Counted from the stretch's first letter, positions 1 through 5,314 are shown. The stretch: DNA of 6,499 bases from an uncultured Selenomonas sp. (GCA_905373085.1 CAJPRR010000126.1:1-6499); one strand, 5' to 3'. The notes: generated from the letters alone by a model not told the origin. Numbers and translations: made by a program.

Positions 1-24
1 GCTTTCCAACAATAATTCCGCCAT
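1..24 (-). CDS. 5' end of an unidentified leftward gene, cut by the window edge
   Basis: Only the first eight codons are visible; they read MAELLLES on the minus strand from an ATG at 24. A second in-frame ATG lies two codons upstream at 30-28, which would give MGMAELLLES. An AAAGGGG ribosome binding site on the minus strand (plus positions 34-40) sits 9 nt before the ATG at 24 and only 3 nt before the one at 30, so the inner ATG is preferred. A strong leftward promoter and a palindromic operator lie directly upstream, which supports this being a real gene start. Eight residues do not allow identification, so no function is proposed. Confidence 0.5.
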
Positions 25-41
25 TCCCATTCCCCTTTCTA

Positions 42-55
42 TGAAATCGGTTTCA
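42..55. promoter_or_regulatory. LacI/CcpA-type palindromic operator (cre-like)
   Basis: TGAAATCGGTTTCA is a near-perfect inverted repeat (one mismatched pair) centred on CG. It fits every fixed position of the catabolite-responsive element consensus TGWNANCGNTNWCA on both strands. It lies just downstream of the predicted start of the leftward transcript, a position where a bound LacI-family protein would block transcription. Whether the regulator is CcpA or a dedicated sugar repressor cannot be told from the site. Confidence 0.55.
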
Positions 56-68
56 CAACTCCATGTTT

Positions 69-97
69 ATCTTACCCCGCGCAAGAATCATTGTCAA
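69..97 (-). promoter_or_regulatory. Leftward sigma-A promoter for the gene at the left edge
   Basis: On the minus strand a perfect -35 TTGACA (plus 92-97) is followed after exactly 17 nt by TAAGAT (plus 69-74). The transcript would start near position 62 and reach the ATG at 24 after a leader of about 38 nt that contains the cre-like operator and the ribosome binding site. Confidence 0.65.
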
Positions 98-128
98 TAG
101 ATTAGAAGGAACTTTCGCGCAGTATTTC

Positions 129-145
129 GTGAAAAGGCTTTTCGC
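129..145. repeat. Imperfect 17-bp palindrome upstream of the leftward promoter
   Basis: GTGAAAAG and CTTTTCGC flank a single central G, with one mismatch between arms. The loop is too short for a hairpin, so if functional it would act as a DNA site. It lies about 30-50 bp upstream of the leftward -35 box, where an activator or second repressor could bind. It may be chance. Confidence 0.25.
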
Positions 146-177
146 TGAATCTGCTGGAAGAACATCCGCATACAGGA

Positions 178-211
178 AAGGGGCCCTTTCCCTTCTCGGA
201 AAGCGCCCCTT
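178..211 (-). terminator. Nested hairpin, probable terminator of the flavodoxin gene
   Basis: Two stacked stems form one hairpin: AAGGGGC pairs with GCCCCTT (178-184 with 205-211), then after a C-C mismatch CTTTCC pairs with GGAAAG (186-191 with 198-203), with a 6-nt loop. It begins about 30 nt after the flavodoxin stop codon. On the minus strand the stem ends in CCCCTT followed by TCCTGT, so the uridine tract is poor. Termination may therefore be incomplete or factor-assisted. Confidence 0.5.
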
Positions 212-241
212 CGCCATGCCGCCTCGCAGCAGCGCAGACCT

Positions 242-883
242 CTATTGATTTTTCGCAGCTTCCTTCCAGTTGAGGTTGTCGAGCCATTCCTTGACCAGAG
301 GCTTTACGAGCCTCGGCGTATCGTGGACGAACTTCCCTTCAAGGCCGAGTCCGTCGAGCACCTTCGCGCCCTTCGCATGGAGCGGAATGTTCTCCTCGTT
401 GCCCGTCAGCGAATCCGTCAGCGACGTCGAAAACGGAATGATCGTCTTGCCCTTGAAATCGTTCGTTTCGAGGAACGTATAGACCGCCATCGGCATGTCA
501 CTGCACCAATTCGGATAGCCGAGGAAGATGATGTCGTAGTCGGCGAGGTTCACCTTCTCCGCAAGCTCAGGACGCGCGTTCTCCTTCTGCTCGCGGCGTG
601 CGGCGTCAAGAAGTTCCGTGAGCTTTTCGGGGTACGCTTCCTTCGTCTTGATCTCAAAAAGATCGCCGCCCGCTTCGTCGGCGATGATCTCCGCCAGAGC
701 CGCCGTATTTCCCTTCTCCGTGCGGCCGACGGCATAATTCTCGCCCGCATGCGAAAAATATGCGACAAGCACCTTAGGGCCGCCAAAACCGAAACCGGCA
801 AAGGAACCTTGCAGACTGTACGCCGCAGCAGCCAGAACAGTCAGCAGGATCGCGCCGATCAACATCGCTTTTCTCAAATTCAT
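242..883 (-). CDS. Membrane-anchored or exported flavodoxin-fold protein
   Basis: This 213-residue protein is probably an FMN-binding electron carrier or small-molecule reductase partner acting outside the cytoplasm. Residues 1-29 form a basic N-terminus (NLRK) and a hydrophobic run (about 6-24), so a signal peptide or uncleaved anchor; there is no lipobox cysteine. The flavodoxin core starts at residue 37 with KVLVAYFSHAGEN. The phosphate-binding segment is around residues 57-60 (KGNT), and GYPNWCSDMP at 122-131 is the usual flavin-stacking loop. The third loop (about 150-162, PFSTSLTDSLTG) lacks the glycine-rich pattern I expect in this group. The ATG at 883 is chosen because AGAGGAGG lies 5 nt upstream and the protein then begins with a sensible export signal; the reading frame stays open far into serA but that part is not protein-like. 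It is transcribed alone, behind the serA terminator. The physiological partner is unknown. Confidence 0.88.
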   Translation of the reverse strand: MNLRKAMLIGAILLTVLAAAAYSLQGSFAGFGFGGPKVLVAYFSHAGENYAVGRTEKGNTAALAEIIADEAGGDLFEIKTKEAYPEKLTELLDAARREQKENARPELAEKVNLADYDIIFLGYPNWCSDMPMAVYTFLETNDFKGKTIIPFSTSLTDSLTGNEENIPLHAKGAKVLDGLGLEGKFVHDTPRLVKPLVKEWLDNLNWKEAAKNQ

Positions 884-910
884 GATGGCCTCCTCTCTCT
901 TTCCTCCTCC

Positions 911-939
911 ATTATAAACGATATACGAGCGCAAGAAAA
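911..939 (-). promoter_or_regulatory. Candidate promoter of the flavodoxin gene
   Basis: A perfect TATAAT on the minus strand (plus 911-916) lies 28 nt upstream of the flavodoxin ATG. With a 17-nt spacer the -35 hexamer is TTTTCT (plus 934-939), a weak match that coincides with the uridine tail and stem foot of the serA terminator. The short purine-rich leader carries the ribosome binding site. Confidence rests on the -10 box and on the need for a start after the terminator. Confidence 0.4.
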
Positions 940-967
940 GAGGCGACATGAAGATGCCGCCTCTTTT
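936..967 (-). terminator. Rho-independent terminator of serA (bidirectional in form)
   Basis: AAAAGAGGCG (936-945) pairs perfectly with CGCCTCTTTT (958-967), and CAT/ATG inside the loop can extend the stem past one mismatch. On the minus strand the stem is followed by UUUUCUU, giving a usable terminator about 90 nt after the serA stop. The plus strand also ends in CTCTTTTT, so it could stop transcription from either side. It separates serA from the flavodoxin gene. Confidence 0.75.
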
Positions 968-1056
968 TCGAGAAAACTTCTCCCCGTCCTGCTTCGCCTC
1001 GCACTTGCAGCCTTTATCAGCGCTCGCCGCAGACGAGCATCTGCCGCATCCAAGCC

Positions 1057-2640
1057 TCAGATGGCATGGAAGTTCACGAGGCGCGCACCGAAGATGCCGT
1101 CGACGGCAGTGATCTGCTGCAGCAGATCTTCGGGGATGTCGTGATCGACGGTCAGCACCATGACGTTCGTTCCTTCCTTGTCCGTGCGGCCGACCTGCAT
1201 GCTGGAGATGTTGACGCCGCGCTCGCCCATCATCGTGCCGACCGTGCCGATGACGCCGGGGCGGTTGATATGCGGGCAGATGAGGATGCGATCGTGCGGG
1301 TCGACATCGACGCGATAGCCGTTGATCGAGACGATGCGGCCTTCCGTGCCGAAGAGCGTGCCCTTGACGACCGTCTCGCCCTTCGCCGTCTTGACGCAGA
1401 CGGAGATGAGGTTCTGGAAGTCCTGCGACTCCTTGTGCTTTACCTCGCGCACCTTGATGCTGCGCTCCTTGGCGAGGCTCGGCGCGTTGACGTAGTTGAC
1501 GTTGAACTCCAAGACGGGATTCAGCATGCCCTTGATGACGCCCGTCGTGAGCATCTGCGTGTTGACCTCCGTGATGTCGCCGCTGTATTCGACGGCAAGC
1601 TCCGTGATCGCGCCGTCTGCCAGCGAGCATACCGTACAGCCAAGGCGCTCGGCGAGGTCGAGATAGGGACGGATGACGTGCATGACGTCCGCCGACACGG
1701 GCGCCATGTTGACCGCCGTCAAGACAGGCTCGCCCGAAAGCGCCGCGCGGATTCCCTCCGCCACGTCGAGGGCGACGCCGATCTGCGCCTCGACCGTCGA
1801 GGCGCCGAGATGCGGCGTGAGGATGATGCCCGGCACGCCGATGAGCGGATTGCCCGCCTCGACCGGCTCGCTCGTGAAGACGTCGATCGCCGCGCCCGCG
1901 ACGTGCCCCGACTTCACGGCATCGGCGAGATCCTGCTCGTTGATGATGCCGCCGCGCGCGCAGTTGACGAGACGCACGCCCTTCTTCATGCGTGCGATCG
2001 CCTTCTTGTCGAGCATGTCCTTCGTATCCTGGTTCAGCGGCATGTGCACCGTGATGAAGTCCGACTTCTCGATCACCTCGTCGAGCGTGCCGACCACGAC
2101 GCCCATCGCCTTGGCGCGCTCCTCGTTGATGTACGGATCGTAGCCGATGACGTTCATATCGAAGGAGAGCGCACGCTTGGCGACGCCCGAGCCGATGCGC
2201 CCCATGCCGATGACGCCGAGCGTCTTGCCGCGCAGCTCGACGCCGACGTACTTCTTGCGATTCCACTCGCCCTTCTGCATCGTCTCGTTGGCGATGGGAA
2301 TGTTACGGCTCATCGCGAGCATCATCGCCATCGTATGCTCCGTCGCCGCGATCGTGTTGCCGCCCGGCGAGTTGATGACGATGATGCCGCGCGCCGTTGC
2401 CGCCGCCACGTCAATGTTGTCGACGCCGACACCGGCGCGGCCGATAATCTTGAGCTTCGCTGCCTTGTCGATGACGTCCTTCGTCACTTTCGATGCCGAG
2501 CGCACGATAACGGCCTCGAAATCGCCGATGATGTCCAGAAGCTCCTCATGCGAAAGCTTCGGTTTCTCGACAACCTCGAACTTCGGGGAAAGAATGTCAA
2601 TCGCCTTCTGAGATACGCCGTCTGCTACGAGAATTTTCAT
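1057..2640 (-). CDS. serA: D-3-phosphoglycerate dehydrogenase with ACT domain
   Basis: SerA oxidises 3-phosphoglycerate to 3-phosphohydroxypyruvate with NAD, the first step of serine synthesis in the cytoplasm. The 527-residue protein is the long bacterial form. The catalytic domain is split around a Rossmann domain whose GVIGMGRIG is at 142-150, with the NAD-ribose acidic residue at D168. The catalytic triad is R229 (in NCARGG), E258 (in FTSEP) and H277 (in TPHLGAS). An intervening allosteric substrate-binding domain covers about 310-450. A C-terminal ACT domain covers about 452-527, with HINRPGVIG at 457-465 and N477 in GVNISS; these match positions used for serine feedback binding in the family, so serine inhibition is likely but inferred. 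The start at 2640 is favoured over the in-frame ATG at 2646 because of ribosome binding site spacing. It is transcribed away from serC and from the restriction-modification genes. Confidence 0.97.
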   Translation of the reverse strand: MKILVADGVSQKAIDILSPKFEVVEKPKLSHEELLDIIGDFEAVIVRSASKVTKDVIDKAAKLKIIGRAGVGVDNIDVAAATARGIIVINSPGGNTIAATEHTMAMMLAMSRNIPIANETMQKGEWNRKKYVGVELRGKTLGVIGMGRIGSGVAKRALSFDMNVIGYDPYINEERAKAMGVVVGTLDEVIEKSDFITVHMPLNQDTKDMLDKKAIARMKKGVRLVNCARGGIINEQDLADAVKSGHVAGAAIDVFTSEPVEAGNPLIGVPGIILTPHLGASTVEAQIGVALDVAEGIRAALSGEPVLTAVNMAPVSADVMHVIRPYLDLAERLGCTVCSLADGAITELAVEYSGDITEVNTQMLTTGVIKGMLNPVLEFNVNYVNAPSLAKERSIKVREVKHKESQDFQNLISVCVKTAKGETVVKGTLFGTEGRIVSINGYRVDVDPHDRILICPHINRPGVIGTVGTMMGERGVNISSMQVGRTDKEGTNVMVLTVDHDIPEDLLQQITAVDGIFGARLVNFHAI

Positions 2641-2648
2641 ATCCATCG

Positions 2649-2654
2649 CTCCTC
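2649..2654 (-). promoter_or_regulatory. Ribosome binding site that fixes the serA start
   Basis: GAGGAG on the minus strand lies 8 nt before the ATG at 2640 (MKILVADG) but only 2 nt before the in-frame ATG at 2646 (MDMKILV). The 8-nt spacing is workable and the 2-nt spacing is not, so the shorter protein is the likely product. MKILV is also the usual beginning of this family. Confidence 0.7.
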
Positions 2655-2688
2655 TACGACTAGATGTACACTCCGTAAGCAAGTTAAA

Positions 2689-2720
2689 CGCACAAACGTC
2701 CACTCTGTGGACATTGTGCG
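2689..2720 (-). promoter_or_regulatory. Strong imperfect hairpin in the serA leader
   Basis: CGCACAA (2689-2695) pairs with TTGTGCG (2714-2720) and GTCCAC (2698-2703) pairs with GTGGAC (2707-2712). The two stems are separated by a small 2-versus-1-nt internal bulge and the loop is 3 nt. It sits about 49 nt before the serA start and about 60 nt after the predicted transcript start. In the RNA it is followed by UUUAACUUGC, so it is at most a weak terminator. It could be an attenuator, an RNA-binding site or, as DNA, a repressor site. Confidence 0.45.
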
Positions 2721-2780
2721 CCGCCCTTAATGAAAGTTCGCCAATCCGTCTGCGCCTTCGGCTTGACTTCTTGGACTTTC

Positions 2781-2809
2781 ATAGTAATATCATACCATTT
2801 TTTCAGCAA
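2781..2809 (-). promoter_or_regulatory. Candidate serA promoter
   Basis: On the minus strand TTGCTG (plus 2804-2809) is followed after 17 nt by TACTAT (plus 2781-2786). An alternative, extended -10 element TGG-TATGAT lies within the same stretch (plus 2789-2797). Either one gives a leader of roughly 130 nt before the serA start, including the hairpin at 2689-2720. The two options cannot be separated by inspection. Confidence 0.45.
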
Positions 2810-2848
2810 CTTATCCAGTGGGCAACGAGTAACGCACAGCTGCCTCAT

Positions 2849-2877
2849 TTGCATTTTTTATGCACATATCCTATAAT
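2849..2877 (+). promoter_or_regulatory. Strong promoter of the restriction-modification operon
   Basis: TTGCAT (2849-2854) and a perfect TATAAT (2872-2877) are separated by exactly 17 nt. Transcription would begin near 2884 and give a leader of about 36 nt to the methyltransferase ATG. The -10 box rules out the further-upstream ATG at 2860, which would lie before the transcript start. Confidence 0.75.
2850..2864. repeat. Inverted repeat across the -35 box of the methyltransferase promoter
   Basis: TGCAT and ATGCA are perfect inverted copies separated by five T residues. The left arm coincides with the -35 hexamer and the right arm lies in the spacer, so a bound protein would exclude RNA polymerase. 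It is a candidate operator for the ribbon-helix-helix-like N-terminus of the methyltransferase; that link is inference. Confidence 0.4.
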
Positions 2878-2878
2878 G

Positions 2879-2906
2879 GGGACAAAAACGATACAAAACC
2901 TGTCCC
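2879..2906. repeat. Inverted repeat in the methyltransferase leader
   Basis: GGGACA (2879-2884) and TGTCCC (2901-2906) are perfect inverted copies 16 nt apart, at or just after the transcript start. As RNA they could make a 6-bp stem immediately before the AGAAGG ribosome binding site; as DNA they could be a second operator. Confidence 0.35.
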
Positions 2907-2919
2907 AGAAGGTGAGCGC

Positions 2920-4047
2920 ATGACAAAACAAATCCATCTGAATGTAAGTGACCACATCGGAGAACAGCTTGCCGCATATTCGGCAAGAACAGGAAAATCC
3001 ATCAACGCAATCGGAACGGAAGCCCTTCTTTCCCTTTTTGAAAAACCCAAGCGTCCGCAAGAGGCCGCCTTCACCTTCATCGACCTTTTTGCAGGCATCG
3101 GCGGGATGCGCCTCGCCTTTTCCCGGCAAGGCGGCGAGTGTCTTTTTTCCAGCGAATGGGACTCTTACTGCCAAAAGACATACTTCGACAATTTCGGCGA
3201 TATGCCAGTCGGCGATATCCGTGCAGTCGATGAAAAAGACGTTCCGCCCCATGACGTTCTCGTTGCCGGATTCCCCTGCCAGCCTTTCTCCATCGCGGGC
3301 GTCTCAAAGAAGAACAGTCTGGGACGCGCCACAGGATTCCTCGACAAGACGCAGGGAACGCTTTTCTTCGATGTCGTGCGTATACTAAACGAAAAACGTC
3401 CGAAAGCGTTTCTCTTGGAAAACGTCAAGAATCTCAAAAGCCACGACAAGGGGCGCACTTGGAACATCATCATGGAATCCCTGCAAGAACTTGACTACGC
3501 TGTTTTCTCCATGGTGCTTGACGGACAGGTTTTCGTCCCCCAGCACAGGGAACGCGTTTTCATCGTAGGATTCGACCGCAGACGATACGGAGATTCCGTT
3601 CATTTCGACTTCCACTTCAATCCGCCTGCCGAAAAAAAAGCTCTGCGCGATATTCTTGAACCGGATGTGGATGAGAAATATACCCTTTCCGATAAGCTCT
3701 GGACATATCTGCAAAATTACGCCGCCAAGCATCGCGCAGCAGGAAACGGCTTCGGCTACGGCCTGCCGGACTTGGGCGGCTCCTCCCGCACCTTGAGCGC
3801 CCGTTATTACAAAGACGGCTCAGAAATTCTCATCCGACAGGAAGGAAAGAATCCTCGTCGCCTCACGCCGCGCGAATGCGCACGTCTGCAAGGCTTCCCC
3901 GAGGATTACCAGATCACCGTATCCAACACGCGCGCCTACAAACAGTTCGGCAATTCCGTCGTCGTCCCTCTCGTGACGGAGATTGCCTCCCTCATCATAC
4001 AAAAAATGCACGATCTCGACGAAAATTGCGAAGCGGGGAAGGATTGA
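2920..4047 (+). CDS. Type II DNA cytosine-C5 methyltransferase, Dcm/EcoRII class, with N-terminal RHH-like extension
   Basis: This 375-residue enzyme methylates cytosine at C5 using S-adenosylmethionine and protects host DNA from the partner nuclease. All the main motifs are present in order: I, DLFAGIGG (55-62); IV, GFPCQPFS (117-124) with nucleophile C120; VI, ENV (167-169); VIII, QHRERVFIVG (208-217); IX, RRLTPRECARLQGFP (313-327); X, QFGNSVVVP (342-350). The target-recognition region (about 240-312), with KYTLSDKLW, AAGNGFGYG and RTLSARYYKDGSEILI, closely resembles E. coli Dcm as I recall it, so CCWGG or CCNGG is the expected target. Residues 3-42 precede the catalytic domain and read like a ribbon-helix-helix unit: a short strand (KQIHLNV), a helix (DHIGEQLAAYSARTG), the SINA turn and a second helix. 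The ATG at 2920 is chosen because AAGGTG lies 5 nt upstream and the ATG at 2860 precedes the promoter's -10 box. The gene is less GC-rich than serA and serC. Confidence 0.95.
   Translation: MTKQIHLNVSDHIGEQLAAYSARTGKSINAIGTEALLSLFEKPKRPQEAAFTFIDLFAGIGGMRLAFSRQGGECLFSSEWDSYCQKTYFDNFGDMPVGDIRAVDEKDVPPHDVLVAGFPCQPFSIAGVSKKNSLGRATGFLDKTQGTLFFDVVRILNEKRPKAFLLENVKNLKSHDKGRTWNIIMESLQELDYAVFSMVLDGQVFVPQHRERVFIVGFDRRRYGDSVHFDFHFNPPAEKKALRDILEPDVDEKYTLSDKLWTYLQNYAAKHRAAGNGFGYGLPDLGGSSRTLSARYYKDGSEILIRQEGKNPRRLTPRECARLQGFPEDYQITVSNTRAYKQFGNSVVVPLVTEIASLIIQKMHDLDENCEAGKD
4035..4043 (+). promoter_or_regulatory. Ribosome binding site of the endonuclease gene, inside the methyltransferase gene
   Basis: GGGGAAGGA lies within the last codons of the methyltransferase and 9 nt before the endonuclease ATG at 4053. 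Only 5 nt separate the two genes. Ribosomes ending the methyltransferase would be at the nuclease start, which suggests translational coupling that makes the methyltransferase first. Confidence 0.6.
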
Positions 4048-4052
4048 CAGAT

Positions 4053-5246
4053 ATGGACAGCATCGGTTTCACTTCAAAAGCCGTCGAATCCGTCCGCCAG
4101 GGACAATGCGCTTTTTGCAAATTCCTCTCGGCAAACGATACGGGAAAGACCGGTGGACATCAAGCAGGAATCTATATTCCGAAAAATGCTGTTTCGCTCA
4201 TTTTCCCAACGCCTTTTGAAAAGGGCGCGAATCATGACCGCTGGGCAGAAATCCGTTGGATGGCAGACACAATTACAAAAAGTCGATTCATCTATTATGG
4301 CAGAGGAACGCGCAACGAGTATCGCATCACGCATTGCATCTCGAATCATTTCGATCCGCTTGACGAAGAACATACAGGCGCACTGCTCGTCCTCGTGCGG
4401 CGCGAATGGGAAGCCTACGACGGATGGGTTCTGAATCACGAAGATGAGATTAACGATTTCCTCGCCATGCTGGACTTGGATCCTGCCCAAGTCGGCGGAG
4501 TGATTGAAACTTCCCCACAAGATGAGCAAGGATTGCAAACGCAAATATTCCAAACTTTCGCCTCAACACTTTCCAACAAATTCCCCACAGCAGACATCAT
4601 GTCGGCCAAGGCACGGGAAATCCAAGATGTGCTCTTCAATCATAAAGAATATACAAAAAACCGACCGGACCGACGACTTCTCGATTGGCTTGTGATGGAA
4701 TACCGTCTCTTCCGCTACATTGAGGATATGCAGTTCCACGAAAAAATACGACAAGGCTTCTCTTCCATGGAAGAATTTCTTTCCGTCGCAAACAGCATCA
4801 CCAATCGACGGAAAAGCCGTGCGGGCAAGTCTTTGGAAAATCATCTCGCCGCCATCTTCACGGGAAATTGCTTGACCTTCGATGCGCAAGTCGTCACCGA
4901 GGGAAGGAAGCGGCCGGATTTCATCTTCCCTGGCGGCGCCGCTTACCACGATCCGTCATTCAATGCACAAAACCTCATCGTTCTGGCTGCAAAAACCACC
5001 TGCAAAGACAGGTGGAGGCAAATTCTCAACGAAGCGAACCGCGTACGTGACAAGAAGAAATACCTGTGCACTTTGCAGCAGGGCGTCTCCTCAAAACAAA
5101 TGCAGGAAATGCTCGATGAAAATGTCACGCTGGTCGTCCCTGCGCCTTATATCGCGCGTTACCCAAAGGCTTACCAAAAAGACATCATGAGTTTGCAAAG
5201 CTTCATCGACTTTGCAAAAGCGCAAGAAGGACAAAGATTCACTTGA
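4053..5246 (+). CDS. EcoRII-family type II restriction endonuclease
   Basis: The 397-residue protein resembles EcoRII (about 404 residues, from memory) over its length. EcoRII is a type IIE enzyme that cuts before CCWGG and needs a second copy of the site bound by its N-terminal effector domain. The effector domain is at about 20-125, with LSANDTGKTGGHQAGIYIP (25-43), RNEYRIT and EEHTGALLVL. After a variable linker the catalytic domain runs from about 210 to 390. It contains NRRKSRAGKSLENHL (251-265), RPDF (287-290), KTTCKDRWRQILNEA (314-328), TLQQGVS (340-346) and LVVPAPY. The likely active-site residues are E262, D289 and K314; the D-to-K spacing of 25 matches EcoRII as I remember it. The ATG at 4053 is used because of its ribosome binding site and because upstream in-frame sequence overlaps methyltransferase motifs IX and X. 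No motif is missing, so the enzyme looks intact. Its target is inferred from family and partner, not seen. Confidence 0.93.
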   Translation: MDSIGFTSKAVESVRQGQCAFCKFLSANDTGKTGGHQAGIYIPKNAVSLIFPTPFEKGANHDRWAEIRWMADTITKSRFIYYGRGTRNEYRITHCISNHFDPLDEEHTGALLVLVRREWEAYDGWVLNHEDEINDFLAMLDLDPAQVGGVIETSPQDEQGLQTQIFQTFASTLSNKFPTADIMSAKAREIQDVLFNHKEYTKNRPDRRLLDWLVMEYRLFRYIEDMQFHEKIRQGFSSMEEFLSVANSITNRRKSRAGKSLENHLAAIFTGNCLTFDAQVVTEGRKRPDFIFPGGAAYHDPSFNAQNLIVLAAKTTCKDRWRQILNEANRVRDKKKYLCTLQQGVSSKQMQEMLDENVTLVVPAPYIARYPKAYQKDIMSLQSFIDFAKAQEGQRFT

Positions 5247-5272
5247 CGAAAACATAAAAGAAGCAGTAGAAT
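5243..5272 (+). promoter_or_regulatory. Promoter of serC, overlapping the endonuclease stop codon
   Basis: TTGACG (5243-5248) overlaps the TGA stop of the endonuclease gene and is followed after 18 nt by TAGAAT (5267-5272). Transcription would begin near 5279 and give a leader of about 36 nt. No terminator hairpin is visible between the endonuclease and serC, so serC may also receive read-through from the restriction-modification operon. Confidence 0.55.
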
Positions 5273-5314
5273 AAATGTATCTGTTACTTTTTCACTCTGT
5301 CAGGAGGTCTTTCT

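Noticed and set aside
63..248. 61-codon plus-strand open frame in the left intergenic region
   Set aside because: No ribosome binding site, and it runs through the promoter region and the nested hairpin; the translation shows no family features.
1023..1040. Small GCTCG/CGAGC hairpin just after the serA stop codon
   Set aside because: Five base pairs without a uridine tract; the better terminator is at 936-967.
884..2266. Upstream extension of the flavodoxin reading frame through serA on the same strand
   Set aside because: The extension is Arg/His-rich out-of-frame serA, it crosses a terminator, and the flavodoxin has its own ribosome binding site and signal segment at 883.
1066..2730. Very long plus-strand open frame (554 codons) antisense to serA
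   Set aside because: It is the complement of a high-GC coding region; the translation is rich in Arg, Asp and Ala with no domain, while the minus strand encodes complete SerA.
2641..2780. T-box or other known riboswitch in the serA leader
   Set aside because: Apart from the single hairpin I could not find the conserved elements of a T-box or a terminator/antiterminator pair, so only the hairpin is reported.
2860..2919. Twenty-residue N-terminal extension of the methyltransferase from the ATG at 2860
   Set aside because: The ATG lies upstream of the TATAAT at 2872-2877 and has no ribosome binding site, whereas the ATG at 2920 has AAGGTG at 5 nt.
3876..4052. Upstream extension of the endonuclease frame overlapping the methyltransferase
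   Set aside because: It would be out-of-frame with methyltransferase motifs IX and X and its residues are Arg-rich and unlike EcoRII; the start at 4053 has a proper ribosome binding site.
2701..5300. CACTCTGT at 2701-2708 and again at 5293-5300 as a possible target-site duplication around the R-M cassette
   Set aside because: Eight bases shared between two flanks of this size is not rare by chance, the left copy is part of the serA leader hairpin, and there is no transposase or terminal inverted repeat.
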